From the NCBI RefSeq assembly GCF_000519265.1, contig NZ_KI912608.1, positions 385,665 to 449,664 on the forward strand: DNA of 64,000 nt, in the 5' to 3' direction. Positions 45,947-54,625 of the stretch are shown here, one piece after another. The stretch is from Desulfonatronum lacustre DSM 10312 (GTDB taxonomy: Bacteria > Desulfobacterota > Desulfovibrionia > Desulfovibrionales > Desulfonatronaceae). A program made the position numbers and the translations under genes. The stretch's first letter is position 1, and the number at the start of each line of letters is the position of its first letter. A model generated the notes under the pieces. It saw only the letters and a list, made by a program, of their open reading frames with translations, ran no database searches and was not told where the DNA came from.

Positions 45947-46987
45947 CTATTGCGCCACCACGGCCTTCCTGATCAGTTCGAACAACGCATCCACGTCCTC
46001 CAACCCTCCCTCGTGGTACAGCACCACCTGGACCCGGGCGTCGGGCAGGATTTTGACCAGGTAGATCAGCGGGATTTCACCGGCGCCCACGGATTCGAAC
46101 ATGACTTGGCGTTCGTCGGGCAGGAGCGGATACGGCACGTGGTGCGAGCGCTTGAAGCGCAGCACGCTGCGCTGGGTGTCGCCCACGCCGATGCCGATCA
46201 TTTTCAGGCGCGGTCCGACTCCGGGGTCGTTGTGGAGCAGGGTGAACAGACGGTTATATTGCTCCACCTCCTGGACGCACTGGTGGCAGTGCTCGCCGTA
46301 GTACTTGAGCAGGACGAACTCCGCGGGCACGTCGGCCAGGAAAAAATTGGCCGATTCCTGCTCCAGCCCCAGGTAGGCGAAATCCTCCGTTCTGTCCGAG
46401 GCGGTGAGCACGCAGGGCGGGAAGTACTGACCGGGCTGGAGCCGATGAGATCGGACTTCGCAGACTTGAAGGTCCGGGTAGTGTTCGCGCCAGGCGATGT
46501 ACCCGGCGGGGTAGCGGATGACGTTGGCGTATCCCAGGCGCACGGCCCAGGCTGCGGCGATCTCGCTGAGCAGTCAGCGAAAGTCCCGGCAGTAGATCAC
46601 GATGGGCCGATCCTTGTCCGGCCCGAAGGTGTCCAGCATGGCTTGGCGGCGCTCGGGGGGCAGGTCGCCCCGGTCGCGCAGATCCACGGGCAGGCTCACG
46701 GCCTCGGGCATATGGCCGGAAACGAACTCGTAGGAAAAGCGCACGTCCACCAGCAGCACGTCAGGATTTTCGTCCATCAACCGACGCAGTTCCGGGGTGG
46801 TGATCAGGGTGTAGCCGTCTCGGTCCGCGCTGCGCTGGGCCTGGGTGAACAGGGGCGAGGTTTCTTCGGCTGCCTGGACAACGCTGCCCTGGGGCGCGGC
46901 CAGGGCTGGCCAGGCGCTGGAGAGCAGGAACAGGGATACGGCCAATGCCTTGAAACGGTTGGCGAAGTGGTTTCGATTCATGAGCAT
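45947..46987 (-). CDS. predicted selenocysteine rhodanese-thioredoxin fusion (TGA at 46574-46576)
   Basis: 346 residues if the internal TGA (codon 138) is read as selenocysteine. A signal peptide (MLMNRNHFANRF, cleaving after ALA) is followed by a rhodanese domain with LLVDVRFSYEFVSGHMPEAVSLP and IVIYCRDFR-U-LLSEIAAAWAVRLGY. The TGA aligns with the second Cys of YCGGxHC in the paralogue 47093-48388, giving C-X4-U. A thioredoxin/TlpA domain follows with a CHQC motif and cis-Pro EIPLIYL. A 7-bp hairpin with loop CGTGC starts 22 bases after the TGA. Alternatively it is two broken pieces; frame continuity argues against. Confidence 0.72.
46533..46551 (-). promoter_or_regulatory. candidate bacterial SECIS hairpin
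   Basis: On the minus strand CCTGGGC, loop CGTGC, GCCTGGG forms a 7-bp stem (two G-U pairs). The apical loop begins 29 bases after the TGA, within the roughly 16-37 base window known for bacterial SECIS elements, and has a G in its first two positions. Confidence 0.55.
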
Positions 46988-47015
46988 GGAAAGCCTCCCG
47001 TGTCGTGAAGTGAAC

Positions 47016-47056
47016 AAAAAAGCCGTCCTCCCCCGGCTTGCCGGGCTTGGACGGCC
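47016..47056 (-). terminator. terminator of the triple-rhodanese gene
   Basis: Read leftward: GGCCGTCC, inner GCCCGGCAAGCCGGG, GGACGGC, then TTTTTT. It separates the lipoprotein gene from the selenoprotein gene downstream. Confidence 0.85.
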
Positions 47057-47092
47057 TGATTCTATCTCATCGAGCGAACCGCGATCAGAGCG

Positions 47093-48388
47093 TTAATTGA
47101 TCGTGAATTCACCCGCGGGAGTGTAACTGACGTTGGCGTCGACATAGTAGACGTCCTTCAGGTCTGGACGCATGAACTGGAAGAGGTAATAGGCTTCTCC
47201 ACTGCGCGCGCCCGTGGAGCAGATGAAGACGATGGGCTTGTCATCCGTGCTGAAGACAGCGATCTGGTCTTCCAGTTCGTTCACGGTCATGTTCAGGGCG
47301 CTGGGGATGTGTCCGGCGGCGAACTCTGCCGGGGAACGGACGTCGATGAGCTGGATGCTCCCCGGGTTGTCCTTCATCAGTTGGACGAAGAAGTCGTTGT
47401 CAATGGTCCCTTCAGCCGAACCGCTTTTCAGGGTGCCTTCTTCAGCCGGAGCCTTGGGCGCGGCCGGGGCCGCGACAGTCATGTGCGGGCCGTCGGCGGT
47501 CCAGACCACGTAGCCGCGTTCCACCCACTCGGGATCCCCGGCGGGGTAAACGGCGATATTGGTGTAGCCCAGGGCCTCGGCCTTCCAGGCGGACTGATGG
47601 CTCAAGGGGCAGTGCGTCCCGCCGCAATAGAAGATCAGTTTGGTGTTTTTGTCCGCTGGCAGGACCTCGGCGGCCATCCGGTCGAACTGGCTGTCCGGCA
47701 GGCTGACGGCGGTGGGGATGTGGCCCACGTCGTAGCGGGGCTGCTTGGGCCGGGAGTCGATGATCATCACGTCGGTCACCGGAGTGGCCGAGAGCACGGC
47801 CCGGGCCACGATGGGCCGGACGGTGTCGATGGTGATCTGGGTGTGGTAGGGTTCAGGAACCTGGGCCTTGTCCAATTCGGGGAGCGGGGTGCGCACGTCG
47901 CGGGCGGTCCAGACTTGGTAGCCCAGCTTGACCCATTCCGGATCCCCGGCGGGATACACGGCCACGTTGGTGTAGCCCAGGGCCTCGGCCTTCCAGGCGG
48001 ACTGGTGGCTCAGGGGGCAGTGCAGGCCGCCGCAGTAGAAGACCAGCAGCGTGCTTTTGTCCGCGGGGAGGACTTCCGCGGCCCGACTGTCGAACTGGCT
48101 GTCCGGCATGCTGACGGCGGTGGGGATATGCCCGACGTCGTAGCGGGGTTGTTTGGGCCGGGAGTCGATGATCATGAAATCCGTGGGCGATTCGCTGCGC
48201 AGCATGGCCTCAAAGACCAGCGGCTTGACGAACTCGATGTCCACCAGGGTGTGGTAGGGTTCCGGGACCTGGGCCGGGTCCAGGTCGAACTTCGCGGTTT
48301 TGGGGCCGTGGTGCCCGGCGCAACCGGCCAGAAACAGGACCGCCAGGGCGGAGATGATCAGCCGCATGGTAATCGAATATTTTCGCAT
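47093..48388 (-). CDS. triple-rhodanese lipoprotein
   Basis: A 431-residue predicted lipoprotein (lipobox LFLAGC) with three rhodanese domains. Domain 1 (about 35-160) and domain 2 (about 175-300) are near-duplicates, each with IIDSRPKQPRYDVGHIPTAVS and YCGGxHCPLSHQSAWKAEALGYTN; the active-site Cys is the first of YC-GG-x-HC. Domain 3 (about 325-425) is a plainer rhodanese with FICSTGARSG. It probably carries sulfane sulfur in the periplasm beside the Mo enzyme. Confidence 0.88.
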   Translation of the reverse strand: MRKYSITMRLIISALAVLFLAGCAGHHGPKTAKFDLDPAQVPEPYHTLVDIEFVKPLVFEAMLRSESPTDFMIIDSRPKQPRYDVGHIPTAVSMPDSQFDSRAAEVLPADKSTLLVFYCGGLHCPLSHQSAWKAEALGYTNVAVYPAGDPEWVKLGYQVWTARDVRTPLPELDKAQVPEPYHTQITIDTVRPIVARAVLSATPVTDVMIIDSRPKQPRYDVGHIPTAVSLPDSQFDRMAAEVLPADKNTKLIFYCGGTHCPLSHQSAWKAEALGYTNIAVYPAGDPEWVERGYVVWTADGPHMTVAAPAAPKAPAEEGTLKSGSAEGTIDNDFFVQLMKDNPGSIQLIDVRSPAEFAAGHIPSALNMTVNELEDQIAVFSTDDKPIVFICSTGARSGEAYYLFQFMRPDLKDVYYVDANVSYTPAGEFTIN

Positions 48389-48477
48389 GTTCTCGCTCCT
48401 TGGGTTGATGGTTTCGCTGCGGGCGTCTCTCCCGCGGCATGTTTTTTCAGCGTGTAGTGCCAGGTTTTTCAGGTAAA

Positions 48478-48513
48478 GGCGGTTCGCTCAGTAGAGGCGA
48501 TTCGCGAACCGCC
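48478..48513 (-). terminator. hairpin between cytochrome b and triple-rhodanese genes
   Basis: GGCGGTTCGC and GCGAACCGCC form a 10-bp stem with a 16-base loop; on the minus strand it is followed by TTTACC rather than a long T-run, so it may be partial termination or mRNA processing. Confidence 0.4.
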
Positions 48514-48526
48514 CCTCCAGCACCCT

Positions 48527-49252
48527 TCACCCTTCGACCTTCCTTTCCTCCCCAGCCACTTCCTCGTACCACAACTGGTGATGGTGCTTGGCGTAGTGTT
48601 CGGGAACGGTGCCGGTGAACATGGACTTGAAGGCCGGCTTTTCCTCCTTGGAAATGGCGGCCATGTAGATGTGCACCAGCATTCCGGCGGTGACCAGGCC
48701 GACCGTGAGGTAGTGGATGGTCCGGGACCAGGCCGCGGGATCAGGGTTGTCGAGCATGATGGGGGAGAGGAACATGATCACGCCCGTGACCACGATGACG
48801 ATCCCGCCCAGCACCGTGGCCTGGGCGAAGAGCTTCTGCCCGAAGTTGTAGAAACCCTGGGGCGGCATGTCCGGGGTCATGCCGAAGCGCTGAAAGCCCT
48901 TCTTGCCCATGGTCATCTTCAGGTTCATCTTCATGAACCAGGTCATGTCCCTGGACGGGGAGACGGTGAAGACTTCTTTCAGGAAGAGCCATGTCTCCCT
49001 GGGCTTGAGCAGCACGTAAAGCACGAACACCCCGGCCCAGATCAGGCCCAGATACTGGTGTACGGCCAGTAGGTTCTCGCCGCCCCCGAACAGGGCGCGC
49101 ATCAGGTTCGGCCACCACGCACCCAGAGGATTGAGCTGGTCGTTCTTGATCAGCCCCAGGCCGGTGAGCAGCAGGGCGATCCAGCAGAAGGCGTTGAACC
49201 AGTGGATGAAAATGGACAACTTGTCATGTCGATGAATCAGTTTTTCACTCAT
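48527..49252 (-). CDS. membrane cytochrome b subunit (FdnI/PhsC-like)
   Basis: A 241-residue di-haem-type cytochrome b with four to five hydrophobic segments. Likely haem-ligand His residues are in IHWFNAFCW, VHQYLGLIWAG, TIHYLTVG and GMLVHIYMA. It links the periplasmic Mo enzyme and Fe-S subunit to the quinone pool. ATG 49252 follows AAGGTG. It lies 11 bases after the Fe-S gene. Confidence 0.9.
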   Translation of the reverse strand: MSEKLIHRHDKLSIFIHWFNAFCWIALLLTGLGLIKNDQLNPLGAWWPNLMRALFGGGENLLAVHQYLGLIWAGVFVLYVLLKPRETWLFLKEVFTVSPSRDMTWFMKMNLKMTMGKKGFQRFGMTPDMPPQGFYNFGQKLFAQATVLGGIVIVVTGVIMFLSPIMLDNPDPAAWSRTIHYLTVGLVTAGMLVHIYMAAISKEEKPAFKSMFTGTVPEHYAKHHHQLWYEEVAGEERKVEG

Positions 49253-49263
49253 GGCACACACCT

Positions 49264-50040
49264 TTAGTCCTGCTTGGAGACTGTCGATTCAGGGGGGTTT
49301 GCTTCGTGCTCGTCGTCCTCTGGATCTGGCGGGTCCGGAGCAAAGGCCTGCTTGGCCCACATCCCGGCAACGCCCAGGGCGGACAGCCCCACGGCGACCG
49401 TGACCAGCGGATTGACCAGCGAGGCCATGACTGAATAGGCCTGTGGATACTCCACGTCTCCTGGCCAGTCCGCGGGCTCCGTGGCCGCGATATAGTACAG
49501 GTTGGGCTGGGTATCGATGTTTTTACTGGTCACCCGCACCGTGGTTTTTTCCCGCAGCAGCCGGGAGACTTCGCTGTCCGGATCGTTGAGATCCCCGAAG
49601 ACCCGTGCCTTGGTGGGACAGGTGTCCACGCAGGCCGGAACCAGTCCCCGGGCCAGTCTGCCCGAGCTGAAGCAGAAGTCGCATTTGTCCGGAACGCGTT
49701 TTTCCGGATGCCGGTACCGGGCCCCGTAGGGACAGGCCCGCACGCAGTTGCCGCAGCCGATGCATAGGGATTCATTGACGTGGACGATCCCGGTTTCCCG
49801 ATCCTTGAACGTGGCCCCGCTGGGACAGGCCGTGACGCAGGTGGGCACGTCGCACTGCATGCACCCGCCGGGCTGGAAATGGGTCCGGGTCAGCTTGCCC
49901 AGGGAAAAGTCCGGGGTGGTGTGCTTGATCCAATTGCGCCAGTACCCCTTGGGCACGTTGTTCTGGACCTTGCAGGAAACCATGCAGCCCTTGCAGTCGA
50001 TACAGACGGAAGAGTCCACGACCATGGCGTATTTTTTCAT
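49264..50040 (-). CDS. 4Fe-4S subunit of a molybdopterin oxidoreductase
   Basis: A 258-residue electron-transfer subunit. Four ferredoxin-type clusters are visible: CIDCKGCMVSC, CMQCDVPTCVTACP, CIGCGNCVRACP and CDFCFSSGRL...CVDTCP. A C-terminal hydrophobic anchor (SLVNPLVTVAVGLSALGVAG) precedes an acidic tail. It matches PhsB/PsrB/HybA proteins. The first base of its start overlaps the last base of the catalytic gene's stop. Confidence 0.93.
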   Translation of the reverse strand: MKKYAMVVDSSVCIDCKGCMVSCKVQNNVPKGYWRNWIKHTTPDFSLGKLTRTHFQPGGCMQCDVPTCVTACPSGATFKDRETGIVHVNESLCIGCGNCVRACPYGARYRHPEKRVPDKCDFCFSSGRLARGLVPACVDTCPTKARVFGDLNDPDSEVSRLLREKTTVRVTSKNIDTQPNLYYIAATEPADWPGDVEYPQAYSVMASLVNPLVTVAVGLSALGVAGMWAKQAFAPDPPDPEDDEHEANPPESTVSKQD

Positions 50041-52232
50041 CAGCCCACCTTCCTGCTCACGGTTACAAGGGTCTCATGCATGGCCATGTTGCCGGAAATA
50101 TGGTCCACGTGATCCTCCAGGACTTCGGCGATGCTGGCTCCCCGGTTGTGCACCAAGCGCTGGCCCGGAGAGAGCGCCCCGAAGCCGGTGGCCATGTACA
50201 CGGTGTCTTTTTCAATGCCCTCGAAGAATTTCAAGGCCAGTTCCACCTGGGCGACACCGCTGGTCACGAAGACCCGCTCTCCGTCGCCAAAGCCCATCCG
50301 CGTGGCCGTTTTGGGGTGAATCCAGAGGGTGTTTTCCTCTTCGAACTCAATGAGCAGGGCGTTGTTGGTATTGCTGTGGGTGAAGAAGGCCGTGCGGCCC
50401 ACCACCAGACGGAGCTTGCCCTCTTCCCGACGCGGTGGCTTGTACGTCGGCATGGGGTCCAGGCCCATGTTGGCGTAACGCTGGTTGTAGAGCTCGATCT
50501 TCTGGGCCTGGGTCTTCAGCGGCACGTCGAAGTAGATGCCGTAAACCTTGCTGGGGTTGTAGTAGACCCCGTCTTCCTTGATGGCCTGGGCCGCTTCGGG
50601 GATGCTGGCCAATTGCCATTCCCGGTACTGGTCGATGGTGAAGTCGAACGTTTCCGGAAAACCCAGGCGCTTGGACAGCTCGGTACATATCCAGCGCATG
50701 TCCCGGGACTCGTACATCGCCGGGACCACGGCGTCGCGCCAGATGGCGCAGGCGCAGGCCGAGGAGCCCTGCAGGGCCGAGACCGGGTCGTTGCGTTCCA
50801 GAAAGCTGGGAGAGGGCAGGAGCAGGTCCGAGTACCAGGCCGTGTCGGTCATGGCGATGTCCGCGTTGACGATGAAGTCGAGATGGTCGAGCATCTCGAT
50901 GGTCTTCTTGCGATTGGCCGCGGTCTGCATGAAGTTGGTCTTGAAGGTGAACCAGCCCCGGATGGGGTAAGGCTCTTCCTTGATGATCGCGTCGCGCATC
51001 AGCTTGAACGAGCCCTCGTGATGGATCAGGCCCGGGGCCATGCCGTGGTCGATGCGGTCGTCCGGGTTGTCGTCGTACCAGGGGATGTCGAAGTACGGGG
51101 CGCGTACGCCGACTTCCCGTGACGCCAGGATTCCGCCGGGGCGGTCCCAGTTGGCCAGCAGGGCGTTGACGATGGCCATGGAGCGGCGAATCTGGGAAGA
51201 ATCCTCATAGTCCGAGGTTCGTCGTCCGGTATAGACCATGGCCGTGGGGGCCGCGGCGGCGATTTCCCGGGCAATGCGCCGGATGTCCTCGGCCGGTATT
51301 CCGGTCTCCCCGGCGGCCCATTCCGGGCTGTATTCGCGGACATGGGCGCGCAACTCCTCCAAACCGAAGAGCATTTCGTCCGCGAACTGGCGATCGTACA
51401 GCCCCTCGTGAATAATCACATGGGCCAGGGCCAGGAAAAAAGCCATATCCGTGTGCGGCCGGATGGAGAACCACTCGTCGGCCATGGCCGCGGTCTTGGT
51501 GTAGCGCGGGTCCAGGACGACAATCTTACAGCCGTTTTTGCGGGCCTCCATCAGGTCGATGGTGTCCGGAGTGATGATGGCCTCAAAGGGGTTGGCCCCG
51601 GCGATGATGATGTACTTGGTGTACAGCACGTCCGGGTAGGGAGTCTCCCCGAAGGTGTCCAGATAGGCCCGGGCGTTGCTCAGCAGGCACAAGGTTTCGT
51701 GGGAAGTAATGTTGTAGGAGCCGAAGACCTCGGCGAAGCGGATCAGGAACTGGGACTGCATGTCCGAGCCGGGTGAGAACATGACTCCGCAGCGGGTATA
51801 CTTTTCAGCGATGCGCTCAAACTGCTCGGCGGTGTGGTCCAGGGCCTGGTCCCAGGAGAGGCGCTGCCACTTGCCCTCGCCCCGGGCCCCCTTGCGCAGC
51901 AGAGGGTGTTTGAGTCGGTCCGGGTCGTAGATGTGCGCCGTGGCCGCGTTGCCCCGGGCGCAGAGCATGCCTCGGGATTTGAGGAATTTCGGGTTGGGGT
52001 CCAGCTTGATCACCCGACCGTTCTGGACCCTGGCGATCATCCCGCACCGGTTGAAACACATGTCGCAGGCCGTGTAGTGATCGGTGATCGGCCCGGCCTG
52101 AAGGGCCGGAGCCGCGGCGTGTCCGGTGGACACCAGGCCCGTTAGGGCCGGGACCCCGGCCGCGGCGGTCATGGCCGCCGCGGATGCCCGCAGGAAATTA
52201 CGTCGTGAAAGTGTTTTCGTCGTCTCATCCAT
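50040..52232 (-). CDS. molybdopterin oxidoreductase, PhsA/PsrA-like
   Basis: A 730-residue Tat-exported enzyme (signal TLSRRNFLRA). The N-terminal 4Fe-4S motif is CDMCFNRCGM...GMLCARG. A Cys in TSHETLCLLSNA is at the Mo-ligand position typical of thiosulfate and polysulfide reductases. Other marks are VVLDPRYTKTAAMADEWF and the C-terminal dinucleotide-binding region. With its Fe-S and cytochrome b partners it is a periplasmic sulfur-compound reductase or oxidase; thiosulfate or polysulfide is inferred, not proven. Confidence 0.9.
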   Translation of the reverse strand: MDETTKTLSRRNFLRASAAAMTAAAGVPALTGLVSTGHAAAPALQAGPITDHYTACDMCFNRCGMIARVQNGRVIKLDPNPKFLKSRGMLCARGNAATAHIYDPDRLKHPLLRKGARGEGKWQRLSWDQALDHTAEQFERIAEKYTRCGVMFSPGSDMQSQFLIRFAEVFGSYNITSHETLCLLSNARAYLDTFGETPYPDVLYTKYIIIAGANPFEAIITPDTIDLMEARKNGCKIVVLDPRYTKTAAMADEWFSIRPHTDMAFFLALAHVIIHEGLYDRQFADEMLFGLEELRAHVREYSPEWAAGETGIPAEDIRRIAREIAAAAPTAMVYTGRRTSDYEDSSQIRRSMAIVNALLANWDRPGGILASREVGVRAPYFDIPWYDDNPDDRIDHGMAPGLIHHEGSFKLMRDAIIKEEPYPIRGWFTFKTNFMQTAANRKKTIEMLDHLDFIVNADIAMTDTAWYSDLLLPSPSFLERNDPVSALQGSSACACAIWRDAVVPAMYESRDMRWICTELSKRLGFPETFDFTIDQYREWQLASIPEAAQAIKEDGVYYNPSKVYGIYFDVPLKTQAQKIELYNQRYANMGLDPMPTYKPPRREEGKLRLVVGRTAFFTHSNTNNALLIEFEEENTLWIHPKTATRMGFGDGERVFVTSGVAQVELALKFFEGIEKDTVYMATGFGALSPGQRLVHNRGASIAEVLEDHVDHISGNMAMHETLVTVSRKVG

Positions 52233-52254
52233 GCCAAGCTCCTCGTGGGACCCA

Positions 52255-52287
52255 GCCCGGATTCAGCGGGCCCCGCTGAATCCGGGC
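52255..52287. repeat. perfect 33-bp palindrome before the Mo-enzyme gene
   Basis: GCCCGGATTCAGCGGG, one central C, then the exact complement CCCGCTGAATCCGGGC. It lies 22 bases upstream of the start codon, between the cytochrome c and oxidoreductase genes. It is too close to the ribosome binding site to be an ordinary terminator. Confidence 0.65.
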
Positions 52288-52427
52288 ATACGTCCGGAGT
52301 CGGTTCTCGGTTCACAAGCCAACGAATCGGCTTTATGACGAGTGTTCAGCCCTTTTTTGGGCTTATAACATCCTGCCCTGTAACTGCTCAAAAAGGTCGG
52401 GCGCAGCCAGAACGTTACCTTAAGCAT

Positions 52428-52508
52428 CTGGATTCCCGCCTTCGCGGGAATGACTTCAATTCGTACGCTTTTCGAAGCTCGTCATGCCCGCGAAGGCGGG
52501 CATCCAGG
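52428..52508. repeat. pair of inverted REP-like repeats
   Basis: CTGGATTCCCGCCTTCGCGG near 52428 and its inverted relative CATGCCCGCGAAGGCGGGC near 52483 form a long hairpin. They match the repeat at 37341-37367. Together with the palindrome at 52255-52287 they fill the 308-base gap between the Mo enzyme and cytochrome c; no gene is seen there. Confidence 0.7.
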
Positions 52509-52540
52509 CTCTGCTTGCCATAAGTTTCAGAGTTACACCG

Positions 52541-52885
52541 TTATCCGCACTTGGCCGGAGTCGGGGAGTCCATGGCTCCGTCATACAAGTACTGATAGAT
52601 GTCCAGGCGATCCTGGTCCGAGAGCTTCTCGCCCCAATGTTCAACACAAGGCATTTCCGTGTAGGCGTCGAATACCGCTTTCCAGTCGGCCTGGGTCTTG
52701 GAGTCCGGGCCGAGGTAGTGTGAAGGAACAGCTCCCACCGGGTTTTCCATGTGACAGGGGCGGCATTCCTGGCGGAACAGGAACCGGCCTTTCCGGGCGT
52801 TGCCGGCTTCAGCGGCGACGGAAATGCCAATGTAGGATGCCAGGATGACCGCGACGCCGATGCCCATCAATGTTTGCTTTCTCAT
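52541..52885 (-). CDS. class I cytochrome c
   Basis: A 114-residue periplasmic cytochrome. A signal peptide ends near ISVAAEA; the single haem motif is CRPCH (residue about 43) and a distal Met (DAYTEMPCVEHWG) is available. It is the first gene of the Mo-enzyme operon and a likely electron donor or acceptor for it. A sigma-54-type promoter lies about 65 bases upstream. Confidence 0.9.
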   Translation of the reverse strand: MRKQTLMGIGVAVILASYIGISVAAEAGNARKGRFLFRQECRPCHMENPVGAVPSHYLGPDSKTQADWKAVFDAYTEMPCVEHWGEKLSDQDRLDIYQYLYDGAMDSPTPAKCG

Positions 52886-52950
52886 GCTCGTCTCCTTTTC
52901 GTGGTTATATGATTTTGGGTGCGTTCAATGTCGGTTGGTACGCCTCACTA

Positions 52951-52967
52951 AGCAGAATGTATGCCAG
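52951..52967 (-). promoter_or_regulatory. sigma-54 promoter for the cytochrome c/Mo-enzyme operon
   Basis: On the minus strand CTGGCATACATTCTGCTTA. The -24 GG and -12 GC are separated by the required ten bases, and TGGCA is a full -24 match; the -12 box CTGCT matches TTGCW at four of five. It lies between the cytochrome c gene and the divergent sigma-54 activator. Confidence 0.65.
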
Positions 52968-53168
52968 TTAGGGGTGTGTTGCTATAAGCTTTTGAATGAT
53001 ATATGTTTTATCTTCCCTCCTTCTGCTTTTTGGACCGCCAACAGGGTCTGATGTGTGAGGGTGTGCGTTGACAGGTGTTTAATCATGTCCATAAATTGAT
53101 GAACAGCCGTTCGACGAGGCAACGGTTTTTTTAGTCTCGTACTCATGATACACGTTTTTGGAGAGAGC

Positions 53169-54623
53169 ATGCAACCGGCAAAATTACTTGAAAACACCTT
53201 TCAATCCGGCGGCCCGGCTCAGGGCCGGGCCGGGCAGTTTCCGCCGTTCGACGCGCATTGGCGGCAGATTCTCGAAGTCATGCAGGAGGGGCTGCTTTTG
53301 GTGGACGCCAACGGGACCATCAAGTTGGTCAACAAGGCCATGGAAGAAATCACCGGTTATTCCCGCGATGAGCTGATCGAGTCCTCCTGCTCCATTTTCA
53401 ATTGCGACGCCTGCAAGCGCGTCCGCTCCGACGCTCGCCATGCTTGGTGCAAACTCTTCGAAAAAAAAGACTTCGTGCGCAAGAGATGTCACATCATGCG
53501 CAAGGACGGCACGTACGTACATATCCTGAAAACGGCTTCCGTGCTCTACGATGACGACGGCCAGCCTTTCGGCGCCGTGGAAACCTTGACCGACGTCTCC
53601 GAGCTGGACCGCAAGGAACATGAACTCCAGCAGCTTTCCCGGCTGTTGGACGAGCGGACCATTTTTCACGGCATGGTCGGTCGTTCCGCCAAAATGCAGA
53701 ATATTTTTCGGCTGGTGGAAAAGGCCGCCCAAAGCGACGCGCCGGTGTTTATCTGCGGCGAATCCGGTACGGGTAAGGAATTGGTGGCCAGGGCGATCCA
53801 TGATCTGGGGCCGCGATCCGAAGAACCTTTCGTGCAGTTCAACTGCGCGGCCCTGAATGAATCGCTGTTGGAAAGCGAGCTGTTCGGCCACGTCAAAGGG
53901 GCTTTTACCGGTGCGTTCCGTCATCGCCAGGGCCGGTTTGAAGCGGCCCACGGCGGGGATATCTTTCTGGACGAGATCGGCGACCTGCCCATGTCCGTCC
54001 AGGTCAAACTGCTCCGCGTTCTGGAGACCAAGACCTTCGAGCGGGTAGGGGACAACCGGCAGCTTTCCGTGGACGTGCGGATCATCACCGCCACCAATAA
54101 ATATCTTCCGAAGTTGATTTCCGAAGGCCTGTTTCGGGAGGACCTGTTCTACCGGATCAACGTGATCCCCATCCGGTTGCCGGCATTGCGCGAGCGGCGG
54201 GACGACATCCCGTTGCTGGCGGATTTTTTCATCCAACGCCTGCGCTCCAAAAGCGAAAAGGACATCAAGGGATTGAGTCCCATGACCTTGGGCATGTTCA
54301 TGAGGTATTCCTGGCCCGGCAACGTGCGCGAACTGAAAAGCGTATTGGAGTACGCCTTTGTTCTGGCCGACCGCGGACAGATCGAACCGGAGCATCTGCC
54401 CATGGATATTCAGGTTCCGGTGCCCACGAAAGGCCCGACGGAATCCGTCGCTTCCCAGGCCTGTCCCGCGGAAGCCGATCAGAAGACGCAATTGGTGGAG
54501 GCCTTGCGCCGCACCGGAGGGAATAAGTCCGAGGCAGCGCGGATTCTAGGCATCAATCGGGTGACTGTGTTTAATCGGATGCGCAAGTACGGGGTCGACA
54601 TGAAAACCGTGATCCAGGTGTAG
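53169..54623 (+). CDS. sigma-54-dependent transcriptional activator
   Basis: A 484-residue regulator: PAS domain (about 30-145, [21 protein letters not shown]), AAA+ domain (about 160-400) with Walker A GESGTGKE, the sigma-54 contact loop GAFTGA, Walker [13 protein letters not shown] and R-finger region, then a Fis-type helix-turn-helix ([22 protein letters not shown]). The PAS includes CDACKRVRS and several Cys that could sense redox or sulfur. It is divergent from the operon it probably controls. ATG 53169 follows GGAGAG. Confidence 0.95.
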   Translation: MQPAKLLENTFQSGGPAQGRAGQFPPFDAHWRQILEVMQEGLLLVDANGTIKLVNKAMEEITGYSRDELIESSCSIFNCDACKRVRSDARHAWCKLFEKKDFVRKRCHIMRKDGTYVHILKTASVLYDDDGQPFGAVETLTDVSELDRKEHELQQLSRLLDERTIFHGMVGRSAKMQNIFRLVEKAAQSDAPVFICGESGTGKELVARAIHDLGPRSEEPFVQFNCAALNESLLESELFGHVKGAFTGAFRHRQGRFEAAHGGDIFLDEIGDLPMSVQVKLLRVLETKTFERVGDNRQLSVDVRIITATNKYLPKLISEGLFREDLFYRINVIPIRLPALRERRDDIPLLADFFIQRLRSKSEKDIKGLSPMTLGMFMRYSWPGNVRELKSVLEYAFVLADRGQIEPEHLPMDIQVPVPTKGPTESVASQACPAEADQKTQLVEALRRTGGNKSEAARILGINRVTVFNRMRKYGVDMKTVIQV

Positions 54624-54625
54624 CC

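Noticed and set aside
45947-47017. Two separate genes, a truncated rhodanese and a thioredoxin-like protein, split at the TGA
   Set aside because: The frame continues through the same fold with no new ribosome binding site after the TGA, and the TGA replaces a conserved Cys. A sequencing error remains possible.
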